Shown here piece after piece: positions 48,461-57,618 of a DNA stretch of 64,000 bases. A program made the translations under genes and the position numbers. The stretch comes from Alphaproteobacteria bacterium. GTDB lineage: Bacteria; Pseudomonadota; Alphaproteobacteria; Rhodospirillales; WMHbin7. The stretch is taken from positions 64,154 to 128,153 of the forward strand of contig JADGAX010000005.1 of assembly GCA_015231795.1 (NCBI GenBank), read 5' to 3'. Positions within the stretch are counted from its first letter, which is position 1. Every line of letters starts with the position of its first letter. The notes below the pieces were generated by a model. That model was given only the letters and a program-made list of their open reading frames with translations. It had not been told where the DNA came from and did not search any database.

Positions 48461-49924
48461 TTACCCCACCTTCACCAAATTCCGTCCGGCGTCCTTGGCG
48501 GCGTACAGGGCGTGGTCGGCGCGGCTTAGCAAGGCGTCGTGCGTATCGCCCGGACGGTACTGAGCCAAACCGAAGCTGGCCGACGTCTTGATGACCTTGT
48601 CTTGATAGACGATGCTGGCGTCAGCGATGGCCAGACGCATCTTTTCGGCCAGATGCAGCGCATCGGCTTCGTTGCACTTGTTCAAGAGGACGATATATTC
48701 CTCGCCGCCCCAGCGGCATACGATGTCCGAAGCGCGCAAATTGGCCTTGGCGATCTCGCCAACCTGGGCGATGACGTAATCGCCCGCCAGATGCCCATAG
48801 CGGTCGTTGACCATCTTGAAATTGTCGATGTCGAACAGCACCAGCGACATGGTTTCGCCGGAACGCTGGGCATCCTTCATGGCCTGGGCCATCAAAAGAT
48901 CGTAGGCTTGGCGATTGGCCAGCCCGGTCAGCTTGTCGGTGGTCGCCATCAATTCCAGACGCCTTTGATAGGAATTCACCGTGTAGGTGGCGGCGGCCAG
49001 AATCAGCAGGCTGACCAGAAAGCTGATCGCCAGATTGGTGTACAGGGTCTGGCGGATTTTGATCAAGGCCTCGTCTTCGGCCTTTTCGACCACCAGGAAC
49101 CATTTCAGGTCGGGGATGTAGCGCACATTGGCCAGATGGGTGTGGCCCTTGTAGTCGTACTGATAGTCGCCGGTCTTGCCCCCCAGCATTTCGGCGGCGA
49201 AATCCTTCATGCCCTCGCGGACCTGGATGCTGGCTTCCGAGACGCCGCTGTCGTTGCCCGAAAAAATGATCTTGCCGGCATGATCGACGAAATAGACGAT
49301 GCGGCCGTATTTCTTCTGGTAATCGTTGATCAGCTGCTGCACGGCCGAAACGGTCAGCCCCACGCCGGCGACGCCGATGTAATTGCTGTTGTAGTCCTGA
49401 ACCCGGTAATTGATGAAGATGGTCATGGCGTCGTTGTGGGCCATGTCGGGATCAACATTGATCTCGTAAGGCTCGGCCATCTTGCGCACCCGGAAATACC
49501 AGACGTCGCGGGGTTCGTTTTCCTGGATCAGCTTCAAGATGCCGTCGGCGTGGTAATAGACCCTTGTGTGTTCGGAAATGAAGAAGGCGGTGAAGGCGCC
49601 GTAGCGCGACTTGATCTCGTTGAGATAGCGGGTGATGGAATCGACGTCCCGCTCGCCGTTCAGCACCCAATCGCGCAGGAAGGTGTCGTTGGCCATCATC
49701 GACGAGACGAAAATGGGCCGGATCAGGTCGTGCTGGATTTCCGAATAGATGTTGTCGCTGGTCAGCGGCAATTCGGTCGCTACGATGGCGTCATGCATCG
49801 AGGAGCGGGCGACGATGTAGCCCAGCAGGCTGGTGGCCAGAAAACCGGAAATCAGCAGAGCGCCCAGCAGGGCGATCAGGCGGCGTTTATCCACAACTTC
49901 GCCGACTCGAAGCGATTTCAGCAC
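48461..49924 (-). CDS. Membrane diguanylate cyclase with periplasmic Cache-type sensor
   Basis: A 487-residue protein: TM1 (about 15-37), a periplasmic sensor of about 260 residues of the Cache type (SEHTRVYYHADG, YIGVAGVGLTVSAVQQLI), TM2 (about 298-320) and a GGDEF domain. The active site reads RWGGEEY near residue 406, and RASD five residues earlier is a complete RxxD inhibitory site, so active and feedback-inhibited c-di-GMP synthesis is expected. The start is taken as GTG at 49924 behind AAGGAAG; in-frame ATGs further upstream lie in the divergent purC leader. Confidence 0.88.
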   Translation of the reverse strand: MLKSLRVGEVVDKRRLIALLGALLISGFLATSLLGYIVARSSMHDAIVATELPLTSDNIYSEIQHDLIRPIFVSSMMANDTFLRDWVLNGERDVDSITRYLNEIKSRYGAFTAFFISEHTRVYYHADGILKLIQENEPRDVWYFRVRKMAEPYEINVDPDMAHNDAMTIFINYRVQDYNSNYIGVAGVGLTVSAVQQLINDYQKKYGRIVYFVDHAGKIIFSGNDSGVSEASIQVREGMKDFAAEMLGGKTGDYQYDYKGHTHLANVRYIPDLKWFLVVEKAEDEALIKIRQTLYTNLAISFLVSLLILAAATYTVNSYQRRLELMATTDKLTGLANRQAYDLLMAQAMKDAQRSGETMSLVLFDIDNFKMVNDRYGHLAGDYVIAQVGEIAKANLRASDIVCRWGGEEYIVLLNKCNEADALHLAEKMRLAIADASIVYQDKVIKTSASFGLAQYRPGDTHDALLSRADHALYAAKDAGRNLVKVG

Positions 49925-50129
49925 CCTTGACTTCCTTCCGCCATCTTGCCCAGTCAGGCGCCACCCCTCGCCATCCGCCTGATAAGCTAGGATATTTACG
50001 CCGTCGGGGCAAGAAGATTGCCCGATCTTGGAGCGCCGGTTGTCACCACCTGCTTTGCTTGCTATATCAATAGCCTTGAAGCCGGGTCGACTTCCTCGCC
50101 CCGGCATATCCATCCTTGGGATAAAGACC

Positions 50130-50894
50130 ATGGCCAGAAGACGGCAGATTTACGAAGGCAAGGCGAAGGTTCTGTTCGAGGGCCCCGAGCCGGGAACGAT
50201 CGTGCAATATTTCAAGGACGACGCCACCGCCTTCAACAACAAGAAAAAAGGCGTGATCACCGGCAAGGGGGTGCTGAACAACCGCATCTCCGAATTCCTG
50301 ATGATCAAGCTGGCCGAGATCGGCATTCCCACCCATTTCGTGCGCCGCCTCAACATGCGCGAGCAGTTGGTGCGCGAGGTTGAGATCATCCCGCTGGAAG
50401 TGGTGATCCGCAACATCGCCGCCGGTTCGTTGTCGCAACGCTACGGCGTGCCCGAGGGCACGGCCCTGCCGCGCTCGATCATCGAATATTACTACAAGAA
50501 CGACGAACTCAACGACCCCATGGTCAGCGAGGAGCACATCACCGCCTTCGGATGGGCCAACACCCACGACCTCGACGAGATGATGGGGCTTTCGCTTCGC
50601 ATCAACGATTTCCTGACCGGCCTGTTCCTGGGCGTCGGCATCCGCCTGATCGATTTCAAGCTGGAATTCGGCAGGCTTTGGGAAGGCGAGGAAATGCGCA
50701 TCGTCCTGGCCGACGAGATCAGCCCCGACAATTGCCGCCTGTGGGACCTGAAGACCAACGAGAAGATGGACAAGGACCGTTTCCGCCGCGATCTGGGCGG
50801 CGTGGAAGAGGCTTATCAGGAAGTGGCCCGGCGCTTGGGCATTCTGCCCGAGGGCGGCCCTAGGGACCTTAAGGGTCCCGAGACCATGCAGTGA
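50130..50894 (+). CDS. purC: SAICAR synthetase
   Basis: Joins aspartate to CAIR in purine synthesis. The 254-residue protein begins [13 protein letters not shown], has [17 protein letters not shown], and carries the catalytic LIDFKLEFG and [14 protein letters not shown] motifs. The ATG at 50130 starts directly before the conserved region. purS follows by 13 bases. Confidence 0.96.
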   Translation: MARRRQIYEGKAKVLFEGPEPGTIVQYFKDDATAFNNKKKGVITGKGVLNNRISEFLMIKLAEIGIPTHFVRRLNMREQLVREVEIIPLEVVIRNIAAGSLSQRYGVPEGTALPRSIIEYYYKNDELNDPMVSEEHITAFGWANTHDLDEMMGLSLRINDFLTGLFLGVGIRLIDFKLEFGRLWEGEEMRIVLADEISPDNCRLWDLKTNEKMDKDRFRRDLGGVEEAYQEVARRLGILPEGGPRDLKGPETMQ

Positions 50895-50907
50895 CGGAGA
50901 GGCGGGC

Positions 50908-51147
50908 ATGAAAGCCAAGGTCCATGTAACGCTGAAGAACGGCGTGCTCGATCCCCAGGGCAAGGCGGTCGGCCATGCCTTGGAATCGTTGGGGTTCTCG
51001 GGCGTCAAGGATGTGCGCATCGGCCGCTTCATCGAAGTCGAACTGGATGAAACGGATGCCGCCAAGGCCAAGGAAGCGGCGGAAAGCATGTGCCGCAAGC
51101 TGTTGGCCAACACCGTGATCGAAAATTTCTCGGTCGAAGTGGGTTAA
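50908..51147 (+). CDS. purS: FGAM synthase subunit PurS
   Basis: A 79-residue PurS, the small subunit linking PurQ and PurL in the three-part FGAM synthetase. Typical segments are VTLKNGVLDPQGKAVGHALE and CRKLLANTVIENFSVEV. purQ and purL, often next, are absent here: a palindromic repeat element and an opposite-strand gene follow. Confidence 0.95.
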   Translation: MKAKVHVTLKNGVLDPQGKAVGHALESLGFSGVKDVRIGRFIEVELDETDAAKAKEAAESMCRKLLANTVIENFSVEVG

Positions 51148-51162
51148 GAGGTTTGCGTAAAC

Positions 51163-51222
51163 GTCATGCCCGGACTTGTTCCGGGCATCCATGCGGATGG
51201 CCGGGTCAAGCCCGGCCATGAC
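51163..51222. repeat. Double-hairpin dispersed repeat element
   Basis: Two adjacent palindromes lie between purS and a convergent gene. The first has arms ATGCCCGGA (51166-51174) and TCCGGGCAT (51180-51188). The second has arms ATGGCCGGG (51197-51205) and CCCGGCCAT (51211-51219). Loops are five bases. The element is bounded by GTCAT and ATGAC. The 23 bases of the second hairpin recur exactly, inverted, at 63604-63626. It resembles REP-like extragenic repeats common in alphaproteobacteria and may terminate transcription. Confidence 0.85.
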
Positions 51223-51234
51223 TTTATGCGGGGG

Positions 51235-51687
51235 TCATCTTTTCGGCACCGCCGTCACGTCCAGACGCAGGGCTTTCACTAAATTCTTGCCCCGGTCGTC
51301 GGGATTGATCAGCACCGAAATGTGCGAGCCGCGCGCTTTTTCGGGCACATCGATTTCGAAGGCGAAATCCTGGCGCCCCGGATTCGGCTTGATGGTGAAA
51401 CTGTCTTTCTTCATGTCGCGCCCGGCGGAAACGGTCACCGTCAGCTCCGCCTTTTCCTCGACCGAATAGGCCTGGCCGGAAATCCGCACCTTGTTCGCGA
51501 TCAACAAACCTTCCAGCAAGCGGGTGACCGTTCTGGGCGTTTCGCGGTCGTCAAAGCCGGTGGGAACGATGCCGTCGATCTTATAATCGATCTGCATGCC
51601 GTAATAGGGCCGATCAGGAAAGACATCGGCCCTGGCCGCAAGACTTCCCATCAGCAGCGCAGCTACCGCGCCCATGATCCGCTTCAT
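51235..51687 (-). CDS. Secreted protein of unknown function
   Basis: A 150-residue protein with a Sec signal peptide (KRIMGAVAALLMGSLAARA, cleavage probably after ARA). The mature part is beta-rich with alternating charged residues (KAELTVTVSAGRD, QDFAFEIDVPEKARG). I do not recognise a family. The ATG at 51687 follows GGAGGGG at good spacing; an upstream in-frame ATG would spoil the signal peptide. Probably periplasmic. Confidence 0.75.
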   Translation of the reverse strand: MKRIMGAVAALLMGSLAARADVFPDRPYYGMQIDYKIDGIVPTGFDDRETPRTVTRLLEGLLIANKVRISGQAYSVEEKAELTVTVSAGRDMKKDSFTIKPNPGRQDFAFEIDVPEKARGSHISVLINPDDRGKNLVKALRLDVTAVPKR

Positions 51688-51744
51688 CGTCCCCTCCACC
51701 TTCCCAACCACGCCTGACTATCGCCTGACCTCGTTAGAATTCGG

Positions 51745-54700
51745 TTAAGCCGCCTTTTCCATCGCGTCCAGACGAGCCAGAAGTTCTTGCCGCTGCTGAT
51801 CGGCGCGTTTGGCGGCCGCCTCTTTCACCGGTCCATAGCCGCGCACCGACATCGGCAGGGCGGCCAGCTCGACGCAAACATCCAGCGTCTGCGCCGACAA
51901 TCGGTCGGCCATTCCGTCCAGCAGTTGCTCGTACTCGGTCAACAAGCGCAAGTTCATGCGCCGCTCCCGGGCATAGCGAAACGGATCAAGCCAACTGTTG
52001 CGAATCCCCTTCACGCCCGCCAGCAGCTTGAAGACGGGCATCATCCAGCCCCCCCAAACCGATTTCCTGGGCCTGCCGCTGGCGTCGTCGATCGCCGCCA
52101 GTACCGGGGGGGCCAGATGGAATTTCAAGCGATAGGGGCCTTCGAACTGCGACTGTATTTCTTTCAGGAATTGGGGATCGACCATCAGGCGCGCCACTTC
52201 ATATTCGTCCTTGATCGCCATCAGCTTGAACAGGCTATCGGCCGCCGCCCAAGCCAGGGCATCGCTGCCCGGCACGGTCACGGATTCCAGGTGGCGGATT
52301 TTCGCCACGCGCCTCGCATAGCGCTCGGCATAAGCCTGATCTTGATAGTCGGCCAGCCTAGCCTTGCGTCTGGCGATCCGCTGATCAAGCGTTTGCGACA
52401 AATGCCGGTCTTCGCCCAACGTTTCGGGCGGAGCGGCCAGTTGGGCCACGGCGTCAAGGTCGAAGGCGGCGCGGCGCCCCCACAAGAAGGCCTGCTTGTT
52501 GAACTCGACCATGGCGCCGTTCAGCGAAATGGCCTGTTCCAGCGACGCATGCGACAAAGGGATCAATCCCTTCTGCCAAGCAAAGCCCACCATGAACAGA
52601 TTGGTGGCCAGGGCGTCGCCCAGCAGGCTGGCGGCCAAGCGGCTGGCGTCGACGAAGCTAGCTTGTTCGCGCCCCACCGCGTCGATGATGGCCATCTTGA
52701 GGCCCTCGGCAGGGAAATCCAGATCGGGCTTGCGCGTGAAATCGGCGGTCATCGCCGTATGGTCGTTGACCACGGCGCTGGCATGGCCCAGGCGCAATTT
52801 GGAAACAGCGTCCGGCCCCGCCGCCACCACCATGTCGCAACCCAACAGCAAATGCGCGTTGCAAGCGCCGATGCGCACCGCATGGATCTCGTCTTGCGAA
52901 GGGGCTAGGCGGACATGGGTCAGCACCGCGCCGTTCTTCTGGGCCATGCCCAGCATGTCCAGCACCGAAACGCCAAGCCCTTCCAGATGCGCCGCCATGC
53001 CCAGCAACGCTCCCACCGTCACCACGCCGGTGCCGCCGATGCCGGTGATCACGATGCCGTAAGGCTCGCCCCCCAGCTTGGGCAATTCAGGGTCCGGCAA
53101 ATCGGCAAAGGCGACCTTGCCTGCCAAGGGCGCTCGCTTCCTGGGCCTGGCCCCGATCACCGAAACGAAGCTGGGGCAGAAGCCTTTGACGCAGGAATAA
53201 TCCTTGTTGCAGGAAGATTGGTCGATGGCCCGCTTGCGCCCATATTCGGTCTCGACCGGAACCACGGAAACGCAGTTCGATATCTCGCCGCAATCGCCGC
53301 AGCCCTCGCAGATGCGCTCGTTGATCACCAAACGTTGTTCGGGATCGGCCAATTTGCCGCGCTTCCTGCGCCTGCGCTTTTCGGCCGCGCAGGTCTGGTC
53401 GTAGATCAGAACGCTGACCCCCGGCCAGTCGCGCAACTCGCGCTGCACCTGATCCAGATAGTCGCGATGATGAAAACTTGTACCCGGCGGAAAACTTTCG
53501 CCGATCGGATATTTGTGCGGCTCGTCGCTGACGATGGCGATGCGCGCCACCCCTTCGGCCTCAACCTGCCTGGCCAATTGCGGCACGCTCATCTGGCCGT
53601 CGAGCGGCTGTCCGCCGGTCATCGCCACCGCGTCGTTGTAAAGAATTTTGTAGGTGATGTTGACGCCCGCCGAAATCGCGGCGCGCAGGGCCAGAATGCC
53701 GGAATGGAAATAGGTGCCGTCGCCCAGATTCTGAAAAACATGCTTGGTTTCTGTAAAGGGCGCCTGGCCGATCCAGGTAGCACCCTCGCCGCCCATCTGG
53801 GTGAAGGTTTCGGTCTTGCGGTCCATCCAGGTCGCCATGTAATGGCAGCCGATGCCCGCCAGCGCGCGCGATCCTTCCGGCACCCGGGTCGAGGTGTTGT
53901 GCGGACAGCCCGAGCAGAAATAAGGCAGGCGGGCCATTTGGTGCGTGGGATGGCTAAGGCTGTCTTCCTTGGCCTTCAGCCAGTCCAGGCGCTCCTTGAT
54001 GACGGGGCTGGTCATGAAGCGGTCGATGCGGGCGGCGATCACCTTGGCGATCTCGGCGGGCGACAATTCGCCGTTCGAGGCCAGCAGCCATTTTCCTTCC
54101 TCGTCGTATTTGCCGATCACGCGCGGACGCACATCCTCGCGCCAATTGTAAAGCTGCTCCTTTAGCTGATTTTCGATCAGGGGCCGCTTTTCCTCGACGA
54201 CCAGAATCTCTTCCAGCCCTTCTGCGAAATGGCGAATGCCCTCGCGCTCCAACGGCCAGACCATCCCCACCTTGTAAAGACGAAGGCCGATTTCAGAGGC
54301 AAGCTGGTCGTCGATGCCCAGATCGTCAAGTGCTTGGCGCACATCCAGATAGGCCTTGCCGGTGGCGACGATGCCCAGCCTGGGTTCCTTGCAGTCGATG
54401 ACGGTACGATCGATCCGATTGGCCCGCGCGAAGGCCAGCGCCGCGTCCAGCTTATAACGCATGAGGCGCGATTCTTGGTCCAGCACCTTGTCGGGCCAGC
54501 GGATATGCAGCCCGCCCGGCGGCATGTCGAAATCGGGGATGACGAATGACAGGCGCAAGGGATCGATCTGCACCGAGGCCGAACTGTCCACCGTTTCGGC
54601 GATGGTCTTCATCGCCACCCATAGACCGGCAAAGCGCGACATGGCGATGCCGAACAGGCCGTAATCCAGAATCTCCTGCACGCCCGCCGGATGCAGCACC

Positions 54701-55206
54701 GGAATCATGGCGTCCATGAAGGCGTAATCGGATTGATGGGCGGCGGTCGAGGATTTGGCGGCATGGTCGTCGCCCGCCAGCGCCAGCACGCCGCCATGCT
54801 GGCTGGTGCCCGCATTGTTGCCATGCTTGAAGACGTCGCCCGAGCGATCGACGCCCGGCCCCTTGCCGTACCAGATGGCGAACACGCCGTCATATTTGGC
54901 GCCTTCGAACAGATTGACCTGCTGCGTGCCCCAGCAAGCGGTGGCGGCCAGATCCTCGTTGACGCCGGGCTGGAAATGAATGTGCTGGGATTTCAGAAAT
55001 TTCTTGGCCGACCACAATTCCTTGTCGAAACCGCCCAAGGGCGAGCCGCGATAGCCCGAGATGAAACCTGCGGTGTTGAGGCCCTGGGCCAAATCCCTGG
55101 CCCGCTGCATCATGGGCAGGCGCACCAGGGCTTGGGTGCCGGTCAAAAAAACCCGGCCCCGTTCCTGGGTATATTTGTCCTCTAAGGTGACGTTGGCGAT
55201 ATGCAC
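51745..55206 (-). CDS. Indolepyruvate ferredoxin oxidoreductase, fused alpha/beta type
   Basis: A 1,153-residue fusion of the IorA and IorB functions, oxidatively decarboxylating aryl-pyruvates from aromatic amino acids to aryl-acetyl-CoA with reduction of ferredoxin. The N-terminal half is the pyruvate-ferredoxin-oxidoreductase-like domain (GFISGYRGSPLGGFD), followed by the TPP-binding part (RLPYFCSGCPHNTS, then NDAVAMTGGQPLDG). Cysteine clusters CEGCGDCGEISNC and CNKDYSCVKGFCPSF (about 635-675) bind two [4Fe-4S]. The gamma-like domain is GIGGTGVVTVGALLGMAA. A GTG start follows GGGAGG. The enzyme is oxygen-sensitive in most studied cases. Confidence 0.94.
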   Translation of the reverse strand: MHIANVTLEDKYTQERGRVFLTGTQALVRLPMMQRARDLAQGLNTAGFISGYRGSPLGGFDKELWSAKKFLKSQHIHFQPGVNEDLAATACWGTQQVNLFEGAKYDGVFAIWYGKGPGVDRSGDVFKHGNNAGTSQHGGVLALAGDDHAAKSSTAAHQSDYAFMDAMIPVLHPAGVQEILDYGLFGIAMSRFAGLWVAMKTIAETVDSSASVQIDPLRLSFVIPDFDMPPGGLHIRWPDKVLDQESRLMRYKLDAALAFARANRIDRTVIDCKEPRLGIVATGKAYLDVRQALDDLGIDDQLASEIGLRLYKVGMVWPLEREGIRHFAEGLEEILVVEEKRPLIENQLKEQLYNWREDVRPRVIGKYDEEGKWLLASNGELSPAEIAKVIAARIDRFMTSPVIKERLDWLKAKEDSLSHPTHQMARLPYFCSGCPHNTSTRVPEGSRALAGIGCHYMATWMDRKTETFTQMGGEGATWIGQAPFTETKHVFQNLGDGTYFHSGILALRAAISAGVNITYKILYNDAVAMTGGQPLDGQMSVPQLARQVEAEGVARIAIVSDEPHKYPIGESFPPGTSFHHRDYLDQVQRELRDWPGVSVLIYDQTCAAEKRRRRKRGKLADPEQRLVINERICEGCGDCGEISNCVSVVPVETEYGRKRAIDQSSCNKDYSCVKGFCPSFVSVIGARPRKRAPLAGKVAFADLPDPELPKLGGEPYGIVITGIGGTGVVTVGALLGMAAHLEGLGVSVLDMLGMAQKNGAVLTHVRLAPSQDEIHAVRIGACNAHLLLGCDMVVAAGPDAVSKLRLGHASAVVNDHTAMTADFTRKPDLDFPAEGLKMAIIDAVGREQASFVDASRLAASLLGDALATNLFMVGFAWQKGLIPLSHASLEQAISLNGAMVEFNKQAFLWGRRAAFDLDAVAQLAAPPETLGEDRHLSQTLDQRIARRKARLADYQDQAYAERYARRVAKIRHLESVTVPGSDALAWAAADSLFKLMAIKDEYEVARLMVDPQFLKEIQSQFEGPYRLKFHLAPPVLAAIDDASGRPRKSVWGGWMMPVFKLLAGVKGIRNSWLDPFRYARERRMNLRLLTEYEQLLDGMADRLSAQTLDVCVELAALPMSVRGYGPVKEAAAKRADQQRQELLARLDAMEKAA

Positions 55207-55439
55207 GGCGCAGCCTCCCGGCGGCTTTTTCTGTCTTTACCTTACGTTACGTTATGGGGGCGAGGCGGGGCCTTGTCTATGCCCAGCGGGCGGGCGGGCG
55301 CAAAAAGACAGGACCGTTCCCGCAACTTGACGCCCGCGCACGCCCCTTGCGCCGCCGATCAGGCCTTTGGGAATAAAATTACCGGGGATTTTTGTTGCGG
55401 TGCAATATGTTAGGAGCCATCACAGAGCGGGTGGCCTGC

Positions 55440-55682
55440 TTAATGCGCCTTGTTTGACGAAGGGGCTGGGCAGGGAACTTCTCTTCCTTCGGACAGCGCC
55501 TTCAGCCAGTCGCGGACCCGCTCGTGCGAGACCACGCGGCCACGCTTGACCGATTCGCGTGCCCTCTCGATGGCGGCTCGAAGCAATTCGGTCTCCTGAT
55601 CGTCGACAGTTGGCAAGGTCGGGGCGGTAGTTTTCATGACTTCATCGTTGCGAAATTGGAGGGTTTTGTCGAGTTGATACAT
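55440..55682 (-). CDS. Small antitoxin-like protein divergent from the KAP NTPase gene
   Basis: An 80-residue protein whose middle (ELLRAAIERARESVKRGRVV, then SHERVRDWLKAL) is reminiscent of small ParD/RelB-type antitoxins that carry a GRVV-x-HE-x-V-x-x-WL segment. No toxin gene adjoins it. An internal ATG at 55637 gives a 65-residue form starting KTTAPTLPT. Neither start has a strong ribosome site. The gene faces away from the KAP NTPase gene across a palindromic site. The family assignment is tentative. Confidence 0.55.
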   Translation of the reverse strand: MYQLDKTLQFRNDEVMKTTAPTLPTVDDQETELLRAAIERARESVKRGRVVSHERVRDWLKALSEGREVPCPAPSSNKAH

Positions 55683-55692
55683 TTGCCAGAAG

Positions 55693-55703
55693 TGATAATA
55701 TCA
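55693..55703. promoter_or_regulatory. Palindromic site between the antitoxin-like gene and the KAP NTPase gene
   Basis: TGATAATATCA has perfect five-base arms around one central base. It lies 11 bases from one start (55682) and 19-31 bases from the possible starts of the other, a position suited to joint control of both divergent genes. It is short and AT-rich, so chance is possible. Confidence 0.35.
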
Positions 55704-55733
55704 GGCATATGCAACCGTAACATGTTGAGTCCC

Positions 55734-57152
55734 ATGTCAAATCCGATCAAGCACGAAGCCCCGCCTCCAGATGAAAAAGACCCCTGGGGTGACGATAAAC
55801 TTGAACGGAAGAAAGACGCAGAATTTCTAACCCCCATTTTGCTTGGCGTCCACCAACCATTCGTCATCGGCCTCTATTCCGGATATGGCACCGGCAAAAC
55901 GCATTTTATCCGGCGCTGGATGTGCCACCTCAAGGGCCAATACGATCTTGAGAGCATTTACTTCAACGCCTGGGAAACAGATTTTTCGCAAGAACCATTG
56001 TTTGCCTTCATGGATGTAATAAACGAAGAATTTCTACGCTTGTCTGGCCCAAACAAAAAGCGGGTAGCGACAGTTGCAGAATGGACAAAGGCAGCTCTGC
56101 GGCACGTCGCCCCAATCGCGGTGAAAGCTACGGCGAAGCACCTTATCGGAGATGAAGCCATCAAAGAGATTGCTGATTTTACCAATACCAACGCCACAGA
56201 AGCACTGGGTAAATGGGCTGAAGCAGGACTTAGCGCGCAAGCAGGCGCACGAACGGGAATGAGCAAGTTCAGAAGTGAGCTTGAGAAAATTGTTCAAAAA
56301 TTGATTGGAAAGAATCAGGGAGGCACCTCCCGCAAGATCGTCGTGTTTATTGACGATCTCGACCGCTGCCGCCCGACATATGCTGTTCAAATCCTAGAAA
56401 CAATCAAACACTTTTTCAGCGTTCAAGGCCTTGTCTTCGTTCTTGCTGTCGATGACGAACAGCTCAGTAGCGTTTTGAAAGTTGTTTACGGGCATGACAT
56501 CAATGCTGACGGCTATCTGAGGCGCATGATCGACTGGCGATTCCGTCTACCCAAACCGTCTGCCATTCAGTACGTGGATTATCTTGCCGACAAGTATCTC
56601 GAGCCTGAAGCCGATATAACGAATCGGTTCATCTTCTTTGCCGATTTTGCACAGGCTTTTGGATTTTCATTGCGCCAACAGGAGCAGGCGCTCAATGAGA
56701 TTTTTTTGGCTCGACATAGCAGCAAAGATGGTCTCGATACTCTGACATTGATGGCCATTGAAATGGTGGTAGCAACGCGAATGAAGTGGCCTGATTATTT
56801 TCCGCCGCATGACAAAAGTATCCACGCTAAGGACGGCATGCTTCATCAAGCCGGGGAGTTGCTTGGAAAGCAAAATTTGACATATCTTGGCACTAAGCAC
56901 ATTGGCTCATTTTTATTAGATTATATTTTCAAGCCCTACAGACCAGGTGAATCTGGAAACGCTATCAACGCCAAGAGGCATCAAATTCTGAGCAATGAAA
57001 TTCCTTGTCCCAATCGGACCATCCCCCTTGAAATCATCGAAAAAATCCACGCTGAACTTACAGTTCATCCACACCGACACAATCAGGTCAATGATTCGCC
57101 CCCGTCCATCCACGCATTAAAGCGACTGGGGCAGGCGTCGGCTTATTTGTGA
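55734..57152 (+). CDS. KAP family P-loop NTPase
   Basis: A 472-residue STAND-related NTPase of the KAP group. Walker A is YSGYGTGKTHF near residue 48; Walker B is IVVFIDDLDRCRP near residue 203, followed by ILETIKHFF and FVLAVDDEQL, all KAP hallmarks. Many KAP proteins carry membrane helices inserted between the Walker motifs; here that insert (KATAKHLIGDEAIKEIADF) is polar, so the protein is probably cytoplasmic. The C-terminal third (LSNEIPCPNRTIPLEII) has no recognised domain. An ATG at 55722 is an alternative start. The gene is visibly richer in A and T than its neighbours, which suggests transfer. KAP genes recur in phage-defence loci, but no partner effector is evident. Confidence 0.86.
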   Translation: MSNPIKHEAPPPDEKDPWGDDKLERKKDAEFLTPILLGVHQPFVIGLYSGYGTGKTHFIRRWMCHLKGQYDLESIYFNAWETDFSQEPLFAFMDVINEEFLRLSGPNKKRVATVAEWTKAALRHVAPIAVKATAKHLIGDEAIKEIADFTNTNATEALGKWAEAGLSAQAGARTGMSKFRSELEKIVQKLIGKNQGGTSRKIVVFIDDLDRCRPTYAVQILETIKHFFSVQGLVFVLAVDDEQLSSVLKVVYGHDINADGYLRRMIDWRFRLPKPSAIQYVDYLADKYLEPEADITNRFIFFADFAQAFGFSLRQQEQALNEIFLARHSSKDGLDTLTLMAIEMVVATRMKWPDYFPPHDKSIHAKDGMLHQAGELLGKQNLTYLGTKHIGSFLLDYIFKPYRPGESGNAINAKRHQILSNEIPCPNRTIPLEIIEKIHAELTVHPHRHNQVNDSPPSIHALKRLGQASAYL

Positions 57153-57156
57153 GAGT

Positions 57157-57483
57157 CTAACCCACTTCCGCCTGCGTCACCGACAGGCGCATGCCCAGCA
57201 CATTCAGCACGGCAAGCAGGGTTTTCAGATTCGGATTTCCTTTGGCCGACAAGGATCGATACAGCGATTCCCGGCTGACCCCCGCTTCTGCCGCCACCGC
57301 GCCCAAGCCGCCGTGGGCCTCGGCCACCGTGCGCAGCGCCAGCAATCCGGCGGCGCGATCCTCCGGGTTGTTCAAAGATTCCAACGCCGCCTTCAGATAT
57401 TCCACCGCCAGACCGTGATCGACGCGCATCTCGCCGACTTCTTGGTCATGGTGGGAAGTTGCGGCTTTGATTTTCCTTGGCAT
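57157..57483 (-). CDS. Orphan HigA-type addiction-module antidote (HTH)
   Basis: A 108-residue protein of the COG3636 putative antidote family. The helix-turn-helix covers about residues 55-95 (GLGAVAAEAGVSRESLYRSL, then SAKGNPNLKTLLAVLNVLGM). The usual partner, a small RelE-like toxin, is missing on both sides: a convergent KAP gene lies four bases away and the epimerase gene is divergent. It may be a remnant or a regulator of the KAP locus. Confidence 0.85.
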   Translation of the reverse strand: MPRKIKAATSHHDQEVGEMRVDHGLAVEYLKAALESLNNPEDRAAGLLALRTVAEAHGGLGAVAAEAGVSRESLYRSLSAKGNPNLKTLLAVLNVLGMRLSVTQAEVG

Positions 57484-57618
57484 GGCAAGAATGTAACTTA
57501 AAAGCTACAAATGGGCAAGTCCCCCTTCTCCTACCCCCTCTATCCGCATCCCCTCAACTTCCCCCCTTTCGCGCAAGGCGCTCGTCGGTTATAGAGGGCG
57601 GGCATTTTGGGATAGGCC

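Noticed and set aside
57157-57483. A complete higBA-type pair at the orphan HigA gene
   Set aside because: No small RelE-like frame lies on either side; the adjoining frames belong to the KAP and epimerase genes.
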